Below, one piece after another: positions 12,201 through 20,025 of a stretch of DNA of 25,370 nucleotides; the first letter of the stretch is position 1; each line of letters begins with the position of its first letter. Origin of the DNA: Amphimedon queenslandica (lineage: Eukaryota > Porifera > Demospongiae > Haplosclerida > Niphatidae); assembly GCF_000090795.2 (NCBI RefSeq), contig NW_003546242.1, positions 153,632-179,001 on the forward strand. The letters run 5' to 3'. The notes beneath the pieces were generated by a model, which was given only the letters and a program-made list of their open reading frames with translations, was not told where the DNA came from and made no database searches. The translations under genes and the position numbers were made by a program.

Positions 12201-15200
12201 TTAATTAATTAATTAATTAATTAATTTCTTTGTTTGTTTATGTTTGTTTTAGGCGTTAAGTTTAGGTATGACTCGGTCCAATGGTTATGTGTGGATATTC
12301 TATCATTAGTATGGGCCAATGTGGTGGACTAAGGAACCAGAACCAAATGAAATCCCTCCGTACAATCCATTCAACTGCTCCATTAGTGAGAGAGCTAGTA
12401 TTGTTGAAGGAGCCATATCTATTGATCAATTTGCTGTCATTGAAAAAAAAAATGAGGAACAATGTTACTGACATAGGATTGGTAAGTGGCTCTTTATTTT
12501 TAATTCTTACAATTAGTACTCAACAACTATTAATGATGATGTATTGTAGCTGCTATCATTATGATTATGATTATCATTGTTGTTTCTAGTCATACAATCA
12601 GTTTGTTAACTTGTATCAGGAGAGGGCTAAAACTGAATACAGTTATGTACCTGAGAAAGACATCAATGGAACCATACAATTCATTCCTCATTTTGTCGAT
12701 GCTTTCTGGACTATCGCTCTTGCCCTTAATGCCACTGACAGTGAGTCATTTAATACTGAATATAATATTAATAATGACAGGCCCGTAGCCAGGGGGGGTT
12801 CGGGGGGTTCGGACGAACCCCCTGTTGTAGCTGCAAAAAAGTTTTAGATTAGCTCCTGTCATGAAGAACAGTACTGCAAAAGCAGGATTAGCATTTTGGC
12901 AGCAGCGAAAAGCACAGATAGCCATTTTAGCTGAGTCAGCACATGGCTGAGATGCGTAACTCAAGACTACGCCTACCGACCACGCCCATTTTTGTTAAAA
13001 ATTTTTTGCTGCTCGCTTCGCGCGCAGCAATTTCCAAACCTCCTGTTTCAAGTTCCTGGCTACGGCCCTGAATGATGATAATAATAATGATGATAATAAT
13101 AATAATAATGATGATAATGATAATAATAATAATTAATAATAATTAATGTTTCTAGATGGTAGGATGATACTACAGGACTTTACTTATGATTCTGTAAACT
13201 TAAGAAACTTAATTTACAATAACTCAGTAAATGCTAGATTCAGTAGTCTATCAGTAAGTTTATACTAATAATAATTAATACTGATAATATACTGATAATA
13301 AAATAGGGACATGTTTCTTATAAACCAAATGGTGATAGACACGGACACATAAGATACTTTCAATACAGACCAAGTAATTAATAATTAATTTAATTAATTA
13401 ATTAATAATCAATTAATTTATTATTATTAATAGAGGGTATATCTCTAGTATCAGTATACATTGGTAATATTGCTAACAGCACTGGATCAGGTACTATAAG
13501 GTTACAACCTGGAGAGAATGACGATACATTGTTCCTTGATGGGATGGTACCAGTTGATAAAACATTGGACTATGTTGATACTTGGTTGTTCTCAATTTAT
13601 GTCATACTTGGAACAGCTGGACTTGTCTATGCCTCAATCTGGCTAATGATTAATATCATATACAGAAATAAAAAGTAATTATTATTGTTTCTGATTAATA
13701 TATGGAAACTGAAACTAAACTATCTTTGTGTTTATATCTCATTTAACGTTTGTTCCTGATCTGTTATTATTTGATGTTCTCATATTGTCTTTCATCCTCA
13801 GGGTCATAAAGTTATCCAGCCCTTATCTCAACATAGTCATCATTATTGGAGCTATGTTGTTCTATTTGGATATTATATTATTTGGAATGGATGAAGCTAT
13901 CATACCAACCAGTGTTCTCAATGGACTCTGCATGGTATGGTATATACACACCCTTTGACCATCCATAATGTACTCTCCCTCCCATCTCTCTCTCTCTCCT
14001 CAGGCCAGAGTGTGGATTGTTGTCTTTGCTTTTACTCTTCTTTTTGGGACACTCTTTGCTAAAACATGGCGTGTGTATTACATCTTTCATTCATCATTTC
14101 ACCAAAGGAAACCAAGCAAATGGGTAAGAGAATACATATACATGTACATGTACATAATGATGTGTGAATACATATACATCATGTAGTGAGTAATGGTGTG
14201 TGTATAGGAGTGGTACTAGTAAACACATTAAGTACATTACTACTCTACTCTCCACTCCGTGCCAGGTCATTAAAGATGGGTTCTTAATCCTGATGATTGG
14301 TGTACTGTTGATTATTGATTGTGTCTTTATGATATGCTTCACTGCTATACCTGGCACTAGACTTGAACTAAGCTCTGTTACTGTTCCTTCAACTGTAAGT
14401 TCAATATTATAACATCATCATGATACACCATTAGGATCACAGTCTTCCAATCCAACTGAGCATATGCTCATCCAATCATCAAATCCCTGTACTGAGTACC
14501 CTCCTGGTATATAAAGGTATTCTTCTCATTATTGGGCTGTTCCTTGCTTTTGAAACACGTAACATTAAAATAAAAGAGCTCAATGATTCTCCACTAATTG
14601 CTATGTGTGTATATACAACAGTGGTCCTCTCCATCTCCCTCACCCCTATTGGTATTATACTCACTAACTATGTGGACATACATTACGGACTTGTTGGGTC
14701 CCTTACAATGTTGGGAGTCACCATCATACTGTCTACACTATTTGTACCTCAGGTAATCATAAGTCAATGAATAATGTGATAATGATGAACTATATTAGGC
14801 CTATAGGCTGGTTAAGGATCCTACTGGCTCTCTTATATTCACCAAGAACTCACCTCAGAGTGTGATGGGAGGTACTAATATGCCTAGACTGGATTATAAC
14901 AAGGACACCATTGAGTATCACATGAAAGAGATTGACCGTTTGAAAAAGGTATTATATATGACTATTTTAAAAGGATCATAATTTAGCATGCATGATTGCA
15001 TGTACATGTTTGTTTAGTTATAATAAATATTGCTTTCTTTTATATAGATACATAAAGAAAGTGATGCCTTGCCTGGAGCTGCTAATAAGAATAATTCCAA
15101 TGTTCAGGTTTTGTCTCCAGTTGATGAGAATGAAGTTGTTCAAGTTGTTGTCAGTCCAAATGATGAAGTTTTTTTTAGGAAACCATCTCCTCTATCCTCT

Positions 15201-15230
15201 GTCTATGTCAATGAAAATGGACACTACTAA
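9277..15230 (+). CDS. GABA-B-type class C GPCR (16 exons) with two disabling changes in exon 6
   Basis: Exons: 9277-9501, 10565-10702, 10982-11152, 11280-11387, 11846-11911, 12253-12481, 12590-12740, 13156-13253, 13307-13373, 13434-13674, 13802-13934, 14004-14123, 14266-14394, 14435-14752, 14799-14948, 15048-15230. Start chosen at 9277 because a signal peptide (MSPFIFVLLFATSSAVATA) begins there; an in-frame Met lies at 9229. Exons 1-10 encode a Venus-flytrap domain (SAGATSPSLSN, FPTFLRS, KYGWTRVA, NGDRHGHI). Exons 10-15 encode seven membrane helices, with the family's YKGILLIIGLFLAFETRN and LNDSPLIAMCVY, plus Cys in LNGLC and SICSS for the extracellular disulphide. The tail has a short coiled-coil-like segment. 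Exon 6 has TAG at 12307-12309 and is one base too long, probably in the A10 run at 12443-12452. As written it cannot encode a full receptor, although 15 exons are intact. Family members respond to GABA or other small ligands; the ligand here is unknown. Confidence 0.85.
9858..10300. mobile_element. MITE-like element in GABA-B-type receptor intron 1
   Basis: GCTAGGCAAATTATGC near 9863-9878 faces GCATAATTTGCTTAGC at 10281-10296, forming terminal inverted repeats with one mismatch. The motif AGCATAAT or its complement recurs many times just inside each end, giving a layered inverted structure. It is about 440 bases and has no coding capacity. It fills much of the 1063-base first intron. Confidence 0.65.
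10729..10759. repeat. Perfect 14-base-arm hairpin in receptor intron 2
   Basis: AATACCTAAAGACC, a TAG loop, then GGTCTTTAGGTATT form a perfect stem with 14-base arms. Further AATACCTAA copies follow up to about 10795. In transcribed RNA this could fold as a stem just downstream of the exon 2 donor at 10703. Confidence 0.7.
11505..11722. mobile_element. Possible MITE-like element in receptor intron 4
   Basis: TATAGTTCCAAATTTTT near 11509 is roughly complementary to AAAATTTTGAGCTATA near 11706-11721. Between them are many alternating TTTGTCA and TGACAAA blocks. The inverted arrangement suggests a short non-autonomous element. Ends and integrity are uncertain. Confidence 0.4.
11925..12185. repeat. 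Dispersed repeat, copy 3 (receptor intron 5), with internal tandem units
   Basis: Two imperfect copies of a unit (TCAATRTGTATCARAAAATG, then GGGTGATT, then AGCCATTTTTTGGAAAA) start about 165-170 bases apart. The AGCTCAAA, CAGCATAAG and TATGTATCAGAAAA blocks are shared with the repeats at 714-1175 and 7105-7621. There is no coding capacity. Confidence 0.5.
12200..12229. repeat. (TTAA)n simple repeat
   Basis: A run of TTAATTAA-type units lies shortly upstream of the exon 6 acceptor of the GABA-B-type receptor. It is low complexity with no other content. Confidence 0.7.
12778..13070. mobile_element. GC-rich MITE-like element in receptor intron 7
   Basis: AGGCCCGTAGCCAGG at about 12779 and CCTGGCTACGGCCCT ending near 13070 are terminal inverted repeats with one mismatch. 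Inside are a GGGGGTTC/GAACCCCC hairpin (12803-12822) and a TTGCTGC/GCAGCAA stem (13006-13030). The element is clearly more GC-rich than the intron around it, as expected of a recent insert. It encodes nothing supported and is flanked on the right by a GAT/AAT microsatellite. Confidence 0.75.
13071..13145. repeat. (AAT/GAT)n microsatellite
   Basis: Imperfect trinucleotide repeat (ATGATAATAATAATG type) ending just before the exon 8 acceptor of the GABA-B-type receptor. Confidence 0.75.
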
Positions 15231-15233
15231 CTA

Positions 15234-15287
<54 letters not shown>

Positions 15288-15430
15288 GACATGATTAATC
15301 ATTATTATGATCATTTTGTCTGTAGTTTATAGCTTACTGTGTTTTCTCTCTTTCTTCCTGGCAAGTTCCTGCTGCTAGCCTGCTGATGAATTTAATTTTT
15401 AATTACTATAATTAGATTAATAATAAGTTC
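15231..15430. other. 3' spacer between the receptor and the broken sulfatase, with an (AAT)n tract
   Basis: A perfect (AAT)n run of about 15 units begins near 15238, within the probable receptor 3' UTR. The rest is AT-rich and the two genes converge here. No further gene was seen. Confidence 0.6.
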
Positions 15431-15883
15431 CTAATAATAATTAGATCTATTATTAACTAGAATGCCACTCTCAGGCTTGCCCCAATCAAAGCCTCTATTG
15501 ATTAGAAGGTATCTCAGTAGGATCAAAAAACCCTTGATGCCATAGTTTGCAGCTTTTAGTTTAGCTGGTATCATTGTCATGTTGAGATTAGTACCAGCCA
15601 AGTCCTTGGTTGGTAAGTTCCACTGATAAGCATGATGAGGCCAGTGTCCAGTTAGGAAGGAGGCACGAGATGGAGAGCAATACTTAAAAACATAATGACA
15701 ATTAAGAACTAGACCAGTTTTAGCCAATTGATCAAAGTTAGATGAAGAGATAGCTGGATTCCTGAAACCAACATTAGCAAAGCCCCAGTCATCAACCAAC
15801 ACAAATACAATATTAGGCAGTTTAGCAGTTGCAACAAAGCAACTACACAAGACACAGACTAATAAACACTGGAGTAAGGACAT
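15431..15883 (-). pseudogene. Truncated arylsulfatase copy
   Basis: The frame from ATG 15883 starts MSLLQCLLVCVLCSCF and follows the intact paralogues through the metal-binding DD and the formylglycine motif CSPSRAS. It then loses about 22 bases where the others encode THMVGKWHL, removing the catalytic Lys and His. Four extra bases soon after (CTGA) bring the frame back for LINRGFD. Homology then ends, and an unrelated tail runs to TAG 15431-15433. The last two-thirds of the enzyme are missing. Two substitutions (N62C-type change before HYVFKY, R80H-type change in LTGHW) also depart from every sibling. An upstream in-frame Met at 15931 exists, but the signal peptide starts at 15883. It is a dead copy at the array edge, or at most a secreted fragment. 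Confidence 0.85.
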
Positions 15884-15908
15884 GTTGCTAAACAATAGCA
15901 GTAAGACA

Positions 15909-15916
15909 TCATGTGA
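15909..15916. promoter_or_regulatory. M-box/E-box TCATGTGA upstream of the broken sulfatase
   Basis: TCATGTGA lies 26 bases from the ATG at 15883. It is one member of the array-wide motif set. About 125 bases upstream of this start (to about 16010) also align closely with the upstream region of the next gene (18247-18366). Confidence 0.5.
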
Positions 15917-15931
15917 TTTATTTTTACCCAA

Positions 15932-16764
15932 TTTAGAACTGGTATAAACATATTTATACAGCTAATAAAATATTTTCAGTGATTAGTATTTTGTATGTTT
16001 CTGCTTAGCATGATTATCATGACTATTCTGCTTAGCATTAGTATCTATTGATTGGTGCTTACCAGTTACTATGCTACTAACACTCTATCTGGAAGATCCA
16101 ATGTGTCAAAAACATTGCAACTTTTATTCATTTTTGAAATGATAAAAAGTATTAAAGGAAATTTTAACTTGGCTCCAAAAGTTGGTCAAAGGTGTGAATG
16201 GAAAGTTGTGGTGTGATTTTGAAGTATGATGAATCCTACTTAGTAATGCTGCTGCATTGAAAGTGATGGCTCAATCTCAAAGAGAATTGTATAATTTTTC
16301 AATATATTATAGACCGATAACTAATTCTAATTTTTATGCTGCTTTAGTACTTAAGACTTCATTGTTTGCCAGCTCATGTAGATGCTATTTAGCAACTCGT
16401 TATGCTTGGTGAAACTGATCAATATGAAAATTAAAAATTGGAACTACGCACATTGTCAACCAAACAATTAACACACAATAAAATTAATACTTACCATGGC
16501 ATTTTGAGTCTCAGAAATTTTTTGCTACTAAAAATGATATATTTCACATGATATCACATTCAACTAGACTACTACAAAGGTAGACCTATATAGTCTATCT
16601 ACTAATTTAAATTCAAAACCTCATTTAGGCAGACTAATGACTGGCATTAAACTATCAATAAAATGTAAGCACAACATTTGCTACGGGATAAACAATTCTA
16701 ATTACAAAAAGTATTAGCACTTTAATTTAGCAATAAAAAACAGCTCAATATAAACAGCAGTATG
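15932..16764. other. Long array spacer (promoter, RGP1 fragment, otherwise empty)
   Basis: This is the only long gap in the sulfatase array. The left 80 bases are the promoter copy of the broken sulfatase, 16045-16153 is the RGP1-derived fragment, and 16154-16764 is AT-rich with no recognised gene. A minus-strand ATG followed at once by a good donor (ATGCCATG then GTAAGT, near 16492-16505) has no supporting downstream exon. Confidence 0.5.
16045..16153 (+). pseudogene. Duplicated 3' fragment of RGP1
   Basis: This segment aligns with 8549-8658, the last 83 or so coding bases of RGP1 plus the start of its 3' UTR, with about a dozen mismatches and one deleted base. It still reads SIDWCLPVTML, matching RGP1 IDWCLPVTML. 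The deleted base then moves it out of frame past the original stop. Neither end falls at an intron boundary, so it looks like a DNA-level fragment duplication rather than a spliced retrocopy, although the piece is entirely within one exon. Confidence 0.85.
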
Positions 16765-18246
16765 CTACAAGTTTTTCCAAGGTCTCCAGTAGCCACCATT
16801 AGCTTTCATGTAATCACAAGCATTGCGATCAGTTGGTAAAGACTCAGCCGAGTGGTATCCTTGATCCTGCATATCCCTTGGTTCTTTAGAGAATGAATTA
16901 TACCTGTCAAGAAGTTTTTTTAGCATTTCTGGATTCTCTTTTGATAGTTCCTTCTTCTCAGTGGGATCATTAATAATGTCATACAGACAATATGGATCAC
17001 AATCAGGACCTTTTGAACCATCATTACAAGGATAGTCTAATGGTGACCACATTAAACTGTCACAGCCATACCCTTGAGGACCTACAATTAGTTTGTAATT
17101 GCCCATAATGAGAGCTCCTTGTTCAGGGTGACTGTGATTGAAATTATAAGCTAAGACAATCTCTTCATGCTGTGTCTTTTCATTCTCTCCTGTTATGATA
17201 GGCCATACATCTAAACCATCAACTGGAAACTTTCCTGTTCCAGAATCATCAGGATCAACTCCTGCTAGTTTACAGAATGTAGTGTACCAGTCAGCAATGT
17301 GAATGAATCCATCAGTAGACTGACCTCTTCTTGATTCTGGTAGGAGACCACCATTAACAAAAGCAAGGGAACGAATGCCTCCTTCAAAAAATGTTGATTT
17401 ACAACCTTTTAAAGGATAATTACTACCAGAACAAGGAGCACCACCATTATCAGCTGAGATGACCATTATAGTATTGTCCCACATTCCTTTCTTTTTTAAC
17501 AACTCCACTAAATGTCCAGTAACATTATCAGCTACACTGACCATAGCTTGTAAAATATGTCGCTTTTCACAAGTTGAATTAGCAGGATAAATGTCTAACC
17601 ATTCTTTGGGAGCTTGCAAAGGCGTGTGCACATTATGCAATGGAAGATAAAAGAAAAGTGGATTATCTGCATTATGATTGTTCATGACATCAGTCAGGTC
17701 ATCACGATAGTTATAAGCATCATATGTTCCATTACGAGGATCAGGAGCATTATTCTTCCAATAATCAATTGAACAACCACTTTTTTCATTCATATGATCC
17801 TCACCACCTCCCAAAAACCCAGTTGAAGTATCAAAGCCTCTATTGATTGGAAGGTATCTAGGATCAAAAAATCCAAGATGCCACTTCCCTACCATATGAG
17901 TAGCATAATTTGCAGCTTTTAGCTTTGCTGGAAGCATTGTCATGTTGAGATTAGTACCAATCATGTTGTCCATTAGAGGATTCCACTGATGAGCATGATG
18001 AGGCCATCGTCCAGTTAGGAAGGAGGCACGAGATGGAGAGCAATACTTAAAAACATAATGACGATTAAGAACTAGACCAGTTTTAGCCAATTGATCAAAG
18101 TTAGGTGAAGAGATAGCTGGATTCCTAAAACCAACATCAGCAAAGCCCCAGTCATCAACCAACACAAATACAATATTAGGCACTTTAGCAGTTGCAGCAA
18201 AGCAACTACACAAGACACAGACTAATAAACACTGGAGTAAGGACAT
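16765..18246 (-). CDS. Arylsulfatase (ARSB/I/J-like), array gene A
   Basis: 493 residues in one exon, with a predicted signal peptide (MSLLQCLLVCVLCSCFAATA). The start at 18246 is preferred over the in-frame Met at 18318, because the signal peptide begins here and every sibling starts at this point. Sulfatase landmarks are all present: metal-binding D31-D32, formylglycine site C69 in CSPSR, K121 and H123 in GKWHLG, H207 in LHNVH, D266-N267 in SADNGG, and K283 in PLKGCK. The order and spacing fit the ARSB/ARSI/ARSJ branch. Such enzymes hydrolyse sulfate esters, often on glycosaminoglycans, in lysosomes or outside the cell, after formylglycine conversion of the Cys by a SUMF-type enzyme. Sequons such as NGT, NSTC and NVTG are present. 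Substrate is unknown. It is the most diverged of the intact copies, alone with FLGGGEDHM after the catalytic region. Confidence 0.93.
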   Translation of the reverse strand: MSLLQCLLVCVLCSCFAATAKVPNIVFVLVDDWGFADVGFRNPAISSPNFDQLAKTGLVLNRHYVFKYCSPSRASFLTGRWPHHAHQWNPLMDNMIGTNLNMTMLPAKLKAANYATHMVGKWHLGFFDPRYLPINRGFDTSTGFLGGGEDHMNEKSGCSIDYWKNNAPDPRNGTYDAYNYRDDLTDVMNNHNADNPLFFYLPLHNVHTPLQAPKEWLDIYPANSTCEKRHILQAMVSVADNVTGHLVELLKKKGMWDNTIMVISADNGGAPCSGSNYPLKGCKSTFFEGGIRSLAFVNGGLLPESRRGQSTDGFIHIADWYTTFCKLAGVDPDDSGTGKFPVDGLDVWPIITGENEKTQHEEIVLAYNFNHSHPEQGALIMGNYKLIVGPQGYGCDSLMWSPLDYPCNDGSKGPDCDPYCLYDIINDPTEKKELSKENPEMLKKLLDRYNSFSKEPRDMQDQGYHSAESLPTDRNACDYMKANGGYWRPWKNL

Positions 18247-18268
18247 TTTGCTAAACAGTAGCAGCAGA

Positions 18269-18276
18269 TCATGTGA
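18269..18276. promoter_or_regulatory. M-box/E-box TCATGTGA upstream of sulfatase A
   Basis: TCATGTGA lies 23 bases from the ATG at 18246, in the same orientation as before the broken copy and gene E. Confidence 0.5.
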
Positions 18277-18391
18277 TTTACTGTTACCAAATTTAGAACT
18301 GGTATTATATTCATACAATTAATAAAGTATTTTTAGTGATTAGCATTTTGTATGTTTCTGCTTAGCATATAGCTTCTGATCTTGTTATTTT

Positions 18392-19873
18392 CTAAATGTT
18401 CTTCCAAGGTCTCCAGTAGCCTCCATTGTCTGCCATATACTTGCATGCATTGGGATCTTGAGGAAGATCATCTTCACTATGATAGCCTTGATCTTGCATG
18501 TGTCTTGGTTCCTTAGAATAAGAATTGTATCTTTCAACTAGTTTTTTTAACATATCTGGATTCTTTTTTGAAAGGTCATTCATCTCAGTGGGGTCATTTA
18601 CAATATCATATAAGCAATATGGATCACAGTCAGGGCCTAAAGTTCCATTACTACAAGGATAGTCAAGTGGTGACCACATCAAGCTATCACAACCGATTTC
18701 CTGCAAACCTACTACTAGCTTATAGTTACCAACAATTATAGCTCCTTGTCCAGGACGCCTAAAATCAAAGTTATATCCTAATACTATCTCTTCATGCTGT
18801 GTCTTTTCATTCTCTCCTGTTATGATAGGCCAGACATCCAAACCATCAACTGGAAACTTTCCTGTTCCAGAATCATCAGGATCAACTCCTGCTAGTTTAC
18901 AGAATGTAGGGTACCAGTCAGCAATGTGAATGAATCCATCAGTAGACTGACCTCTTCTTGATTCTGGTAGGAGACCACCATTAACAAAAGCTACAGAACG
19001 AACACCTCCTTCAAAAAAGGTTGTCTTACAACCTTTTAAAGGATAATTACTACCAGCACAAGGAGCACCACCATTATCAGCTGAGATGACCATTATAGTA
19101 TTGTCCCAAATTCCTTTCTTCTTTAACAGTTCAACTAAATGTCCAGTAACATTATCAGCTACACTTATCATTGCTTGTAAAGTATGTCGCTTTTCACAAG
19201 TTGAATTAGCAGGATAAATGTCTAACCATTCCTTTGGAGCTTGAAATGGTGCATGGACATTATGCAAAGGCAGATACAGGAAAAGTGGATTTTCTGTATT
19301 ATAGTTGCTCATAACATCAGTCAGGTCATCACGATAATTATAAGCATCATATGTTCCATTACGAGGATCAGGAGCATTATTCTTCCAATAATCAATTGAG
19401 CAACCACTTTTTTCATTCATATGGTCTTCACAACAACCAAAAAACCCAGTTGAAGTATCAAAGCCTCTATTGATTGGAAGGTATCTAGGATCAAAGAATC
19501 CAAGGTGCCACTTCCCTACCATATGAGTGGAATAGTTTGCAGCTTTTAGTTTAGCTGGAAGCATTGTCATATTAATATTAGTACCAATTGTGCTGTCCAT
19601 TAGTGGATTCCACTGATGAGCATGATGAGGCCATCGTCCAGTTAAAAGAGAAGCACGAGATGGAGAGCAATACTTAAAAACATAATGACGATTAAGAACT
19701 AGACCAGTTTTAGCCAATTGATCAAAGTTAGGCGAAGAGATAGCAGGATTTCTAAAACCAACATCAGCAAAGCCCAAATCATCAATCAACACAAATACAA
19801 TATTAGGCAGTTTAGCAGTTGCAACAAAGCAACTACACAAGACACAGACCAATAAACACTGGAGTATGGACAT
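18392..19873 (-). CDS. Arylsulfatase (ARSB/I/J-like), array gene B
   Basis: 493 residues, intronless, signal peptide MSILQCLLVCVLCSCFVATA. It keeps CSPSRAS, GKWHLG, LHNVH, SADNGG and PLKGCK, so it should be catalytically competent. It differs from siblings in FVLIDDLGF (Leu replaces the usual Trp after the metal-binding pair) and in FFGCCEDHM, where two adjacent Cys sit in the variable patch after RGFDTSTG. Its C-terminus (EDDLPQDPNACKYMADNGG) closely matches gene F. It stops 145 bases upstream of gene A's start, so its 3' end overlaps the promoter of A. A tract of about 123 bases (19107-19229) appears identical in gene E. Confidence 0.93.
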   Translation of the reverse strand: MSILQCLLVCVLCSCFVATAKLPNIVFVLIDDLGFADVGFRNPAISSPNFDQLAKTGLVLNRHYVFKYCSPSRASLLTGRWPHHAHQWNPLMDSTIGTNINMTMLPAKLKAANYSTHMVGKWHLGFFDPRYLPINRGFDTSTGFFGCCEDHMNEKSGCSIDYWKNNAPDPRNGTYDAYNYRDDLTDVMSNYNTENPLFLYLPLHNVHAPFQAPKEWLDIYPANSTCEKRHTLQAMISVADNVTGHLVELLKKKGIWDNTIMVISADNGGAPCAGSNYPLKGCKTTFFEGGVRSVAFVNGGLLPESRRGQSTDGFIHIADWYPTFCKLAGVDPDDSGTGKFPVDGLDVWPIITGENEKTQHEEIVLGYNFDFRRPGQGAIIVGNYKLVVGLQEIGCDSLMWSPLDYPCSNGTLGPDCDPYCLYDIVNDPTEMNDLSKKNPDMLKKLVERYNSYSKEPRHMQDQGYHSEDDLPQDPNACKYMADNGGYWRPWKNI

Positions 19874-19885
19874 CTTGCTATAGTG

Positions 19886-19893
19886 TCACATGA
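19886..19893. promoter_or_regulatory. M-box/E-box TCACATGA upstream of sulfatase B
   Basis: TCACATGA (the reverse complement of TCATGTGA) lies 13 bases from the ATG at 19873, the closest in the array. The flanking bases differ from those of the other copies. Confidence 0.5.
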
Positions 19894-20025
19894 TACAAAT
19901 GACCAAATAAAAAAGCCATGAATGACATTTATATATTCATAGATGATTTTATTTGGATAGCAAAACAGTCACAATTCTCAGCTAGAAACATTTTATATGC
20001 AATATACGTAAACAATATTAGGGCA

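Noticed and set aside
12746-12964. 72-codon minus-strand frame over the intron 7 element
   Set aside because: It lies in the GC-rich inverted-repeat insert and contains no transposase-like motif.
16480-16510. Minus-strand ATG immediately followed by a GTAAGT donor
   Set aside because: It would be an exon with only two full codons, and no downstream exon was found.
18247-18318. 24-residue N-terminal extension of sulfatase A
   Set aside because: It would bury the signal peptide and covers the conserved promoter and M-box; siblings start at the internal Met.
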